Shown: positions 1 through 6,721, counted from the first letter of the stretch. The stretch is 7,943 nucleotides of DNA from VRUE01 sp035698885 (GCA_035698885.1 DASSBJ010000147.1:1-7943); one strand, 5' to 3'. The notes: a model not told the origin generated them from the sequence alone. Program-made: numbers and translations.

Positions 1-9
1 GAAAGCTCC

Positions 10-59
10 TGAAGCTTCGAAGCTTTGGAGTCTCGGAGGGCGAGGCCCCCGAAGCTTCA
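10..59. repeat. Inverted repeat beyond the 3' end of the epimerase gene
   Basis: A perfect 10-bp inverted repeat, TGAAGCTTCG at 10-19 and CGAAGCTTCA at 50-59, encloses 30 nt. Inside it, GGGC (38-41) and GCCC (45-48) can form a second small stem around GAG. The left arm also belongs to a separate perfect 14-bp palindrome, AAGCTTCGAAGCTT at 12-25, so two foldings compete. The element begins 46 nt past the epimerase stop codon, where a transcription end would be expected for the minus-strand operon. Neither strand has a T-tract after the stem, so it is not a canonical intrinsic terminator. The rest of 1-105 holds no gene that I can support. The repeat is directly visible; any role is inferred. 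Confidence 0.6.
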
Positions 60-105
60 ACTCTCTGAACGCTCGAGAAGGGGACCTCCGCGCCCCTTGC
101 CGCCC

Positions 106-1011
106 TCACAGAAGACTCGTCATAGCCGCATCGATCTCGGAATACCGGAACTCGTAACCGAGGTCGAGCGCCCGCCGGGGCATCACCCGCTGGCCGCCCC
201 GCAGCACCTTGCCGAACTCTCGCCCGAATTTGAGGTCGAGCACGAATCCCGGCACCGGCACCGACGCCGGACGGTTCAGCGCGCGGCCGAGCGCGTGGGA
301 GAACTCGCGGTTGGTGACCGGGTTGGGGGCGGTCGCGTTGATCGTGCCGCTGACCGCGTCGTCGTCGAGCGCCCAGAGCAGGATGCCGAGCTCGTCGTCG
401 ATGTGGACCCAGGAGATGTACTGGCGCCCGCCGGCGATCGGGCCGCCGACGCCGAGCTTGAACGGCGTCAGCAGTTCGCCGAGCAGGCCGCCGCGCGGGT
501 CGAGAACGTGGCCGCTGCGTACGACGACCAGGCGCACACCCGTCCCCTCGGCCTCGCGCGCCGCCGTCTCCCACTCGCGCACGACTTCGGCGTCGAAGCC
601 CTCGCCCGCCCCGGTCGACTCGTCGACGATCGCCTCGCCGCGGTCGCCGTAGAAGCCGATCGCCGACTGGTTGACCAGGACCCTGGGCTTGCGCTCCAGC
701 GCCGCGATCGCCGCGACGAGGTTGTGCGTGCCGGTGCGGCGGCTCTCCGTGATCCGTCGCTTGGCGTCCTCGGTCCAGCGCTGGTTGATCTTCTCGCCCT
801 CGAGGTTCACCACCCCGTCGATGTTCTCGAAGGCCGCCGCGGGCGGCCGTTCGAGGGTCGGCTCCCAGGCGTGCCAGAGGACGCCCGGGTTCGTGCCGCG
901 GGCGCGCTGCGGGTCGCGCGAGAGCCCGATCACGGTGTCGCCGCGGGCGAGCAGCGCGTCGCAGAGCGCCGAGCCGATGAAGCCGCTCGCTCCGCTGACG
1001 AGGACGCGCAC
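106..1011 (-). CDS. TIGR01777/YfcH-family NAD(P)-dependent epimerase
   Basis: Predicted 301-residue cytoplasmic protein of the extended short-chain dehydrogenase/reductase superfamily, atypical TIGR01777 subgroup (E. coli YfcH-like). The N-terminus is a Rossmann nucleotide-binding fold with G7-A-S-G-F-I-G13 directly after the first strand. Family-typical segments follow: EGEKINQRW (71-79), SAIGFYGDRG (116-125), the HIDD element (203-206), and a C-terminal DUF1731-like region (about 250-298) containing FGKVLRGGQRVMPRRAL. The length matches the family. The GTG at 1011 is preferred because the Rossmann fold begins at residue 2 and a GGAGG lies 12 nt upstream. A longer reading from 1095 only adds 28 low-complexity residues translated out of frame from the malic enzyme gene. 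The gene starts 4 nt after the malic enzyme stop, so the two are probably co-transcribed. The substrate is unknown; family members are often annotated only as sugar-nucleotide epimerases or cell-division inhibitor SulA-like, which says little about function. Confidence 0.9.
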   Translation of the reverse strand: MRVLVSGASGFIGSALCDALLARGDTVIGLSRDPQRARGTNPGVLWHAWEPTLERPPAAAFENIDGVVNLEGEKINQRWTEDAKRRITESRRTGTHNLVAAIAALERKPRVLVNQSAIGFYGDRGEAIVDESTGAGEGFDAEVVREWETAAREAEGTGVRLVVVRSGHVLDPRGGLLGELLTPFKLGVGGPIAGGRQYISWVHIDDELGILLWALDDDAVSGTINATAPNPVTNREFSHALGRALNRPASVPVPGFVLDLKFGREFGKVLRGGQRVMPRRALDLGYEFRYSEIDAAMTSLL

Positions 1012-1015
1012 CGGG

Positions 1016-2473
1016 TCAGCCCACCTCCACCGTGGAGAAGGTGCCGGTCTCCTCGCTGAAGCGGGCGAGCCCCTCGCGCTTGGCCTCCTCGACAACCGCC
1101 TTTGCGACCATCGGCGCGACCTCGCGGTTGAACACGCTGGGGATGATGTAGTCCTCCGAGAGGTCGTCGTCGGTGACCACCTCGGCGATGCCGCGGGCGG
1201 CGGCGAGCTTCATCTCCTCCGTGATGTTGGGCGAGCCGGCGTCGAGCGCGCCGCGGAAGATGCCGGGGAAGCAGAGCACGTTGTTGATCTGATTCGGGTA
1301 ATCGGAGCGGCCGGTGGCCATGATCCGCACGTAGGGCGCGGCGTCCTCGGGCATCACCTCGGGCGTCGGGTTGGCCATCGCGAAGACGATCGCGTCGTCG
1401 TTCATCTTGTCCAGCGCCTGGGCCGAGATGATCCCCGGCCCGGAGAGGCCGACGAAGAGGTCCATGCCCTCCACCACGTCCTCGGGCTGGCCGGCGAGCT
1501 TCTCGGGGTTCGAGCTCTCGGCGTACCAGCGCTTGATCCCGCTCATCTCGCCCGACTGGTAGTCGGCGCGCTCGGTCGAGAGGGCGCCCTGGCGGTCGCA
1601 GCCGACGACGTGCGTCACGCCGGAGGCGAGCATCATCTTCGTCACCGCCACCCCCGCGGCGCCGAGGCCGACCACGAGCACCCGCAGCTGCTCGATCGGC
1701 TTGCCGACGATCTTGAGGGCGTTGAACAGGGCGGCCATCGTGACCACGGCCGTGCCGTGCTGGTCGTCGTGGAAGACGGGGATGTCGAGCGACTTCTTCA
1801 GCCGTTCCTCGATCTCGAAGCAGCGGGGCGCCGAGATGTCCTCGAGGTTGACGCCGCCGAAGGTCGGAGCGATCAGTTCGACCGCCTTGATGATCTCCTC
1901 GGCGTCCTGGGTATCGAGGCAGATCGGAAACGCGTCGACCGCGGCGAACTCCTTGAACAGCATCGCCTTGCCCTCCATCACCGGCATCGCCGCCTCGGGC
2001 CCGATGTTGCCGAGGCCGAGCACGGCGCTGCCGTCGGAGACGACCGCGACGGTGTTCTTCTTGATCGTGTACTCGAAGGCCTTGGCGCGGTCGGCGTGGA
2101 TGTCCTGGCAGACTCGGGCGACGCCCGGCGTGTAGGCCATCGAGAGGTCGTCGCGGGTCTTCAGCGGGTACTTGTTCTCGACCGAGATCTTGCCGCCGCG
2201 GTGCATCTGCATCGTGCGGTCGACGTAGTCGAGCACCCTGGCGCCGCGGGTCGAGCCGATCGCCCGCAGGATCCGCTCCCAGTGCGGCCGGTCCTGGGCG
2301 TCGATCGTGAACTCGCGCACCCGTTTGCCCTCGCCACCGGCGCCCGGCACGAGGTCGACCCCCTGCAGCTGCCCGCCCGCCTCGGCGATCGACGCCGTCA
2401 GCTTGCCCAGGGGCTCCTGCCGAGCATCGAGCTCGACCCGGATCGTGACGCTGTATTGGGCGCTGACGGCCAT
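1016..2473 (-). CDS. ACT-domain malic enzyme (oxaloacetate-decarboxylating malate dehydrogenase)
   Basis: A 485-residue cytoplasmic enzyme catalysing oxidative decarboxylation of malate to pyruvate and CO2 with reduction of NAD(P), an anaplerotic/cataplerotic step of central carbon metabolism. Residues about 7-80 form an N-terminal ACT domain, a small-molecule-sensing fold that suggests allosteric control; its ligand is not evident. The malic enzyme N-domain follows with the catalytic tyrosine in AYTPGVA (Y114) and the catalytic lysine in EGKAMLFKEF (K169). Metal-binding acidic residues are E211-D212 (NLEDI) and the HDDQHGT segment (D236-D237). The NAD-binding domain carries GLGAAG (269-274) and the family signatures AMANPTPE (365-372) and GRSDYPNQINN (388-398). 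The domain set and length fit the short bacterial class rather than the MaeB fusions with a phosphotransacetylase domain. NAD versus NADP preference cannot be read safely. The ATG at 2473 places residue 1 just ahead of the ACT domain. It lies 26 bp from divergent polA and 4 nt upstream of the epimerase gene. Confidence 0.96.
   Translation of the reverse strand: MAVSAQYSVTIRVELDARQEPLGKLTASIAEAGGQLQGVDLVPGAGGEGKRVREFTIDAQDRPHWERILRAIGSTRGARVLDYVDRTMQMHRGGKISVENKYPLKTRDDLSMAYTPGVARVCQDIHADRAKAFEYTIKKNTVAVVSDGSAVLGLGNIGPEAAMPVMEGKAMLFKEFAAVDAFPICLDTQDAEEIIKAVELIAPTFGGVNLEDISAPRCFEIEERLKKSLDIPVFHDDQHGTAVVTMAALFNALKIVGKPIEQLRVLVVGLGAAGVAVTKMMLASGVTHVVGCDRQGALSTERADYQSGEMSGIKRWYAESSNPEKLAGQPEDVVEGMDLFVGLSGPGIISAQALDKMNDDAIVFAMANPTPEVMPEDAAPYVRIMATGRSDYPNQINNVLCFPGIFRGALDAGSPNITEEMKLAAARGIAEVVTDDDLSEDYIIPSVFNREVAPMVAKAVVEEAKREGLARFSEETGTFSTVEVG
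1024..1028 (-). promoter_or_regulatory. Shine-Dalgarno site of the epimerase inside the malic enzyme 3' end
   Basis: On the minus strand GGAGG occupies 1028-1024, within the last codons of the malic enzyme gene (Val-Glu-Val-Gly-stop). It precedes the epimerase GTG at 1011 with 12 nt between, a little longer than the usual 5-9. It is the only clear purine-rich ribosome binding site I see ahead of any gene in the window. It supports the GTG start and translational coupling to the upstream gene. The same bases encode protein, so the match could be coincidental. Confidence 0.4.
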
Positions 2474-2481
2474 CGCCGCGC

Positions 2482-2487
2482 ATCATA
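2482..2487 (-). promoter_or_regulatory. Candidate -10 element for the malic enzyme/epimerase operon
   Basis: Reading the minus strand, TATGAT at 2487-2482 matches the bacterial -10 consensus at five of six bases, including the key A2 and T6. Only 8 nt (2481-2474) separate it from the ATG at 2473, so transcription would begin at or within 1-2 nt of the start codon. No Shine-Dalgarno is present and no good -35 is visible; an upstream contact would fall inside the polA coding sequence. Its first two bases overlap the candidate polA -10 on the other strand. Confidence 0.4.
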
Positions 2488-2491
2488 AGCT
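2486..2491 (+). promoter_or_regulatory. Candidate -10 element for polA
   Basis: TAAGCT at 2486-2491 has the TAnnnT pattern and ends 8 nt before the polA ATG at 2500, implying a leaderless or nearly leaderless transcript. It is a weak match (three of six bases, all at key positions). It is supported mainly by its position in the short 26-bp gap and by the same arrangement at the other divergent gene pair. No recognisable -35 exists at normal spacing; that region is malic enzyme coding sequence. Confidence 0.3.
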
Positions 2492-2499
2492 TGCGCGCG

Positions 2500-5142
2500 A
2501 TGCCGAACGACGCGCCTGACGCAGCCGACAAGCCGGAGCTCTTCCTGATCGACGGCAACTCGCTTGCCTACCGGGCTTTCTTTGCGCTGCCGGAGTCGAT
2601 CGGGACCAGCGACGGGCGGCCGACGAACGCGATCTACGGGCTCGCCTCGATGCTGGTGAAGATCATCGACGAGCACCATCCGGCGGGGGTGGTGGTCGCC
2701 TGGGACGCCGGGATGTCGGGGCGCGAGGTCGCCTACGACCTCTACAAGGCGCAGCGCAAACCGCGGCCCGACCTGCTGCGCGAGCAGTGGCCGCACCTGA
2801 TGCCCCTGGTCGAGGCCTTCGGCTACACCAACGTCAAGGTCGAGGGCTACGAGGCAGACGACGTGATCGCCTCGCTGGCCAGGCAGGCGCGCGAGGAGGG
2901 GATCGAGGTGATGGTCGTGACCGGCGACCGCGACGCCTACCAGCTCGTCGGCCCGGGGATCCGCGTGATGAGCACCTCGCGCGGGATCACCGAGACCAAG
3001 GTCTACGACGAGGCGGCGGTCGAGGAGCGCTACGGCGTGCCGCCGGGCCTGATCACCGACCTGATGGGGCTGCGCGGCGACACCTCCGACAACATCCCCG
3101 GCGTTCCCGGGATCGGCGAGAAGACCGCGACGCAGCTGCTGCAGAAGTTCGGCGACCTCGAGGGGGTGCTCGGCAACGTCGAGGAGATCTCCGGCGCCAA
3201 GCGCAAGCAGAACCTGGTCGAGCACGCCGACGACGCGCGGATGTCGAAGCAGCTCGCGACCCTGCACTACGACGTCGAGACCGGGGTCGACCTCTCCGCG
3301 GCGATGGCCTCCGAGCCGGACCGCGGGGCGCTGCGCGACTTCATGCGCGAGTTCGAGCTGCGTGCGGTGATGGAGCGGCTCGAAGAGGCGCTGCCCGAGG
3401 GCGAGGCGGTTCCCGGCCGCAGCGTCGAGCAGGAGCTCGCGGTCGAGGTCGAGGAGGGGTCGCCGCGGGATCTCGCCGAGGGCGCCGTCGCCCTGGCGAT
3501 CGCCGGCGAGCGCTGGGCGGCGGCCCAGGGCGAGCGCACCCTGGCCGGCAGCTCGACCCTCGACGAGCTCGCGACGGCGCTCGCTCGGCACCCGTTGGCC
3601 GCACACGACGCGAAGTCGCTCGGCGGCGGCCGCCACGGCCTGCTCGCCGCCGCCGCACGCGAGGGGGTGACGCTGGCGCTCGAGCACGACACGATGCTCG
3701 CCGCCTACGTGCTCGAGCCGCAGCGGCGCACCTACGAGCTGACCGAGCTGGCGGCCGACGCCGGGATCGGCATCGCCGAGGGCGCCGCGGCCGAAAGCGA
3801 CGAGGAGGACGCTCAGATGGCGCTCGGCGAGGAGATCGAGGCGGGTCTCGACCCGCCGCGGGAAGCGCGGCTCGTCGCCGCCCTCGCCGACGCCCAGCGG
3901 CCCCGCCTCGAGCAGCTCGAGCTGACCTCGCTGCTGCGGGATATCGAGCTGCCGCTGGTCCACGTGCTCGCGGCGATGGAGCGCGAGGGCTTGAAGCTCG
4001 ACGCCGAGCGCCTGGCCGAGGTCGGCGCCGGCTTCGGCGAGCGCATCGCTAGCTTGGAGCAGGAGATCTTCGAGCTCGCGGAGGAGGAGTTCACGATCGG
4101 CTCGCCGCAGCAGGTCGGCCGCGTCCTCTTCGAGAAGCTCGGCCTGACCAGGAAACGGCGCGGCAAGACCGGCTTCTCGACCGACGCCCGCGTGCTCGCC
4201 CAGATCCGCGACGAGCACCCGATCGTCGAGAAGATCGAGAGCTGGCGCGAGCTGACCAAGCTGAAGAACACCTACCTCGACTCGCTGCCCGACCTGATCG
4301 ACCCGGAGACCGGCCGCGTCCACACGACCTTCAACCAGGCCGCGACGACGACCGGGCGGCTCTCCAGCACCAACCCCAACCTGCAGAACATCCCGATCCG
4401 CACCGAGCTCGGCCGCCCCGTCCGCGCCTGCTTCGTCGCCGAGCGCGGCCACCGTCTGCTCTCCGCCGACTACAGCCAGGTCGAGCTGCGGGTGCTCGCC
4501 CACGTCGCCGAGGAGGAGGTGCTGAAAGAGATCTTCCGCGCCGGCGAAGACGTCCACGCGGCGACCGCGGCCGAGGTCTTCGAGATCTCCCGCGACGAGG
4601 TCGACGTCGGCCAGCGCTCGAAGGCCAAGATGGTCAACTTCGGCATCGTCTACGGCCTCACCGGCTTCGGCCTCGCCGACCGGCTCAACATCCCGCGCAA
4701 GGAGGGCGAGGAATTCGTCGCCCGCTACCTCGAGCGCTTCCCCGCGGTGCGCGCCTTCAGGGAGCGGGTCATCGAGCGCGCCCAGGAGGAGGGCCACGTG
4801 CGCACGCTGATGGGGCGATGGCGCGCGATCCCCGAGCTGCGCTCGGGCAACCCGAACACGCGCCGGCTGGGCGAGCGGCTCGCCGTCAACACCGTGATCC
4901 AGGGCACCGCGGCGGACATCATCAAGCTGGCGATGGTGCGCTGCCAGAACGCGCTCGCCGGTCGCGAGGCGAAGACCCGCCTCGTGCTGCAGATCCACGA
5001 CGAGCTGCTGTTCGAGGGCCCGCCGGGGGAGATGGACGACGCGACCGAGCTGGTGCGGCGCGAGATGTGCGCCGCCTACCAGCTCGATCCGCCGCTGGAG
5101 GTCGACATCGGCGTCGGCAAGGACTGGCTCGACGCCAAGTGA
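2500..5142 (+). CDS. polA: DNA polymerase I, proofreading domain degenerate
   Basis: An 880-residue family A polymerase that fills gaps during Okazaki fragment maturation and excision repair. Residues about 12-290 are the 5' nuclease domain, with acidic metal-site motifs LIDGN (D18), EGYEADD, TGDRDAYQL and GLRGDTSDNIPGVPGIG. Residues about 310-470 correspond to the 3'-5' exonuclease fold but lack its catalytic acids: the first strand reads VALAIAGE where a DxE motif is needed, and DAKSL replaces NLKYD. DTML (397-400) keeps the fold in register. The polymerase domain (about 490-880) is intact: TTGRLSSTNPNLQNIP, motif A DYSQVELR (D657), O-helix R706/K710/F714/Y718, and motif C QIHDELL (D834). 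Proofreading is therefore predicted absent, as in Taq and many Gram-positive Pol I enzymes. F714 is the Taq/E. coli-like residue at the sugar-discrimination site. The ATG at 2500 is preferred over an in-frame TTG at 2491, which would sit in the candidate -10. The downstream membrane gene starts 9 nt after the stop. Confidence 0.98.
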   Translation: MPNDAPDAADKPELFLIDGNSLAYRAFFALPESIGTSDGRPTNAIYGLASMLVKIIDEHHPAGVVVAWDAGMSGREVAYDLYKAQRKPRPDLLREQWPHLMPLVEAFGYTNVKVEGYEADDVIASLARQAREEGIEVMVVTGDRDAYQLVGPGIRVMSTSRGITETKVYDEAAVEERYGVPPGLITDLMGLRGDTSDNIPGVPGIGEKTATQLLQKFGDLEGVLGNVEEISGAKRKQNLVEHADDARMSKQLATLHYDVETGVDLSAAMASEPDRGALRDFMREFELRAVMERLEEALPEGEAVPGRSVEQELAVEVEEGSPRDLAEGAVALAIAGERWAAAQGERTLAGSSTLDELATALARHPLAAHDAKSLGGGRHGLLAAAAREGVTLALEHDTMLAAYVLEPQRRTYELTELAADAGIGIAEGAAAESDEEDAQMALGEEIEAGLDPPREARLVAALADAQRPRLEQLELTSLLRDIELPLVHVLAAMEREGLKLDAERLAEVGAGFGERIASLEQEIFELAEEEFTIGSPQQVGRVLFEKLGLTRKRRGKTGFSTDARVLAQIRDEHPIVEKIESWRELTKLKNTYLDSLPDLIDPETGRVHTTFNQAATTTGRLSSTNPNLQNIPIRTELGRPVRACFVAERGHRLLSADYSQVELRVLAHVAEEEVLKEIFRAGEDVHAATAAEVFEISRDEVDVGQRSKAKMVNFGIVYGLTGFGLADRLNIPRKEGEEFVARYLERFPAVRAFRERVIERAQEEGHVRTLMGRWRAIPELRSGNPNTRRLGERLAVNTVIQGTAADIIKLAMVRCQNALAGREAKTRLVLQIHDELLFEGPPGEMDDATELVRREMCAAYQLDPPLEVDIGVGKDWLDAK

Positions 5143-5151
5143 GCGCATCGC

Positions 5152-5589
5152 ATGGATAAGGGCGTCTACGTCGTGCTTACCGCCCTGGCGGGCGGCCTGA
5201 TCGCGCTGCAGGCGCCGATCAACGCGGGTCTCGGCCGGGCAACCGGGAGCCTGCCGGCGGCGTTCGTCTCCTTCGGCGTCGGCACGCTTGCGCTCGCGGC
5301 GATCGTCGTGCTCAGCGGCCAGGCGGGCGGCCTCGGCTCGCTTTCCGGAGTCAGCTGGTACTACCTGCTCGGCGGCCTGCTCGGGGCCGTCTACGTGACC
5401 AACGCCCTGATCGCCGTCTCCGCGATCGGCGCGGGCGGAGTCGCAGCGGCGACGATCACCGGGCAGCTCGTAGCCGCGGTGGCGATCGACCGGTTAGGCC
5501 TGTTCGGCCTGAGCGAGGTCGCGCTCGACCCGCCGCGCGTGATCGGCGTCGTGCTGCTGATCGCGGGGACGGTGCTCGTCGTCCGCTGA
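5152..5589 (+). CDS. YdcZ/DUF606-family DMT superfamily membrane protein
   Basis: A 145-residue inner-membrane protein with five hydrophobic segments at about 4-24, 33-55, 69-91, 93-112 and 128-144. It matches the small YdcZ (DUF606) branch of the drug/metabolite transporter superfamily. Family-like features are LIALQAPINAGL in helix 1, AAFVSFGVGTLAL in helix 2, TITGQLVAAVAIDRLGLFGL before the last loop, and a closing RVIGVVLLIAGTVLV helix. The length is that of a complete single-domain member, about half a ten-helix EamA transporter, so a dimer is likely. No second copy is nearby. No substrate can be inferred. The ATG lies 9 nt after the polA stop with no obvious own ribosome binding site or promoter, so read-through from polA is the simplest source of transcript. 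Its last 96 bp overlap the convergent flavoprotein gene on the other strand. Confidence 0.88.
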   Translation: MDKGVYVVLTALAGGLIALQAPINAGLGRATGSLPAAFVSFGVGTLALAAIVVLSGQAGGLGSLSGVSWYYLLGGLLGAVYVTNALIAVSAIGAGGVAAATITGQLVAAVAIDRLGLFGLSEVALDPPRVIGVVLLIAGTVLVVR

Positions 5590-6693
5590 GACGGGGGGCG
5601 GTGGCGCAATTCGCAGGTAGTGGTCGAAGGACCAGTCGACGAGGCGCTTGGCGCCGAGCAGGCGGATCAGCGGCCCGAGCAGGCGCGGCGGGATCCGCGG
5701 CACGAGCTTCTGCGCGCGCAGCATCCAGCGGAACTTCCACTCGTGCGAGTCGTGGTAGGAGGCGTAGTTGGCGGCGGCGCGATCGCGGTCCTGGCGACCG
5801 TCCTGGACGGCGCGCAGCTCGCGCCCCAGGGCGGCGCCGAAGTAGATCGCCGTCCTGATCCCCTCCGCCGTGAGCGGCAGGCAGTGGCCGGCCGAGTCGC
5901 CGGCGAAGAAGACGCCGCCCTCGGTCGCCCGGCGCAGCTTGTGCGGGATCCAGTTCCCCTGGTAGCGGACCCGGTCCCGACCCAGATCCTCGGCCAGCAG
6001 CTCGGTCGTCTCGCGCACGTGGAAGCGCGGGTCGAAGGAGCCGACGCCGATTCGCAGCTCGTCGCGCGCCGGGAAGGACCAGCCGTAGCCCGCGGGGACG
6101 TAGCGGCGGTCGATCCAGACCTCGAGGTCCTCGGCGCTGCCGTGCGGGTGCACCTCGAGCCCGCGCGAGAGCGGCGCGTCGGGTGGCTGGAAGCCGTCGC
6201 CGGAGGCGAGCACGCGGCGCCAGCCGAGCGCGTCGACGACGAGCGGCGCCGAGAGCACGCCGCGGTCGGTCTCGACCGCGATCGCGCCGTCGCCGTTGGC
6301 CGCTGCGGCACGCCCGTTCACCTTCGCCGTCTCGAAGCGCGCGTCGCACTGCTCCCAGAGCAGCTCGCATAGCGCCCGATAGTCGAACGTGGAGAAGGTC
6401 CAGGGCAGCTCGTAGCGCCTGCTGCCGTGCGGGGTGTGGATGAGCAGCGAGCCGAAGCGCTGGCGCTCGGCCCCGATCAGCCCGGTCGCCCGCAGCCAGT
6501 CGGTCGGGATGCCGCAGGCCGAGGTCTGGCGCTCGCCGATCTCGTAGCGGTCGACGACCAGGACGTCCGCGCCGCTTCCCGCCAGCTCGCGGGCGACGGC
6601 GAGCCCGGCGAAGCTCGCCCCGCAGATCAGCACGTCGCAGCTGCCGGAGAGAGGAACGCGCTCGTCGCCACGTTTGGTCGCCCGGGTCGGCAC
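5494..6693 (-). CDS. FAD-dependent oxidoreductase, geranylgeranyl reductase-like
   Basis: A 399-residue flavoprotein of the geranylgeranyl reductase/aromatic hydroxylase-like family, probably soluble or membrane-associated. The N-terminal dinucleotide-binding motif is GASFAG (25-30) after DVLIC, with the ribose-binding acid in VVDRYE (D48). A DALGWRR segment (154-160) matches the second conserved region. AGDSAGHCLPLTAEGIRTAI (264-283) is the typical FAD-contacting GD motif. GGR-like proteins reduce isoprenoid double bonds (archaeal lipids, chlorophyll phytyl chains, menaquinone side chains in actinobacteria), but the substrate here is not determinable. The start is GTG at 6693, 19 residues before the first strand. 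Recognisable family sequence ends near residue 363 (HYLRIA). A proline run and a charged tail (369-399, rich in Asp, His, Arg, Glu) then read antisense through the YdcZ gene. That tail may be a non-conserved extension, or a frameshift at the six-G run 5593-5598 could have altered it, though neither alternative frame stops before the overlap. Confidence 0.85.
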   Translation of the reverse strand: MPTRATKRGDERVPLSGSCDVLICGASFAGLAVARELAGSGADVLVVDRYEIGERQTSACGIPTDWLRATGLIGAERQRFGSLLIHTPHGSRRYELPWTFSTFDYRALCELLWEQCDARFETAKVNGRAAAANGDGAIAVETDRGVLSAPLVVDALGWRRVLASGDGFQPPDAPLSRGLEVHPHGSAEDLEVWIDRRYVPAGYGWSFPARDELRIGVGSFDPRFHVRETTELLAEDLGRDRVRYQGNWIPHKLRRATEGGVFFAGDSAGHCLPLTAEGIRTAIYFGAALGRELRAVQDGRQDRDRAAANYASYHDSHEWKFRWMLRAQKLVPRIPPRLLGPLIRLLGAKRLVDWSFDHYLRIAPPPPVSADDEHRPRDQQHDADHARRVERDLAQAEQA

Positions 6694-6700
6694 GACGCAG

Positions 6701-6706
6701 AGCGTA
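6701..6706 (-). promoter_or_regulatory. Candidate -10 element for the FAD oxidoreductase
   Basis: On the minus strand TACGCT (6706-6701) shows the TAnnnT pattern and ends 7 nt before the GTG at 6693, so a transcript would start essentially at the start codon. No Shine-Dalgarno and no credible -35 are visible. Taken alone the match is weak; it gains support only from the same spacing at the other three divergent starts. Confidence 0.28.
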
Positions 6707-6715
6707 CCTACGTGC

Positions 6716-6721
6716 CATTAT
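6716..6721 (+). promoter_or_regulatory. Candidate -10 element for rpsA
   Basis: CATTAT at 6716-6721 matches the -10 consensus at four of six positions, including A2 and T6, in the only AT-rich patch of this gap. It ends 8 nt before the GTG at 6730. That spacing favours 6730 over the other in-frame GTG codons at 6712 and 6736 if the message is leaderless. No normally spaced -35 is recognisable. A strongly expressed ribosomal gene may have an additional promoter further upstream inside the oxidoreductase gene. Confidence 0.3.

Noticed and set aside
10..59. Intrinsic terminator call for the left-edge inverted repeat
   Set aside because: No run of T follows the stem on either strand, so it is listed only as a repeat.
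1012..1095. N-terminal extension of the epimerase by 28 residues
   Set aside because: The extra residues (Ser/Arg/Pro-rich) come from out-of-frame malic enzyme sequence, and the Rossmann fold begins right after the GTG at 1011.
671..2488. A 605-codon plus-strand open frame across the epimerase and malic enzyme genes
   Set aside because: Its sequence is rich in Arg, Asp, His, Val and Gly and has no recognisable fold. Both minus-strand genes beneath it are complete and well matched to families.
2491..2499. TTG at 2491 as the polA start
   Set aside because: It adds only three residues, lacks a ribosome binding site and coincides with the candidate -10. The ATG at 2500 is simpler.
930..2558. 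A 542-codon minus-strand frame over the malic enzyme gene, out of register with it
   Set aside because: It reads as Arg/Gly/Ala-rich low complexity and simply tracks the +1/-1 frame of the real malic enzyme. It is no evidence of a frameshift, because the true frame is unbroken.
2398..5148. A 916-codon open frame antisense to all of polA
   Set aside because: The translation is a low-complexity run of Arg, Leu, Asp, Val, Gly and His with no domain, as expected opposite a GC-rich gene. polA on the other strand has every family motif.
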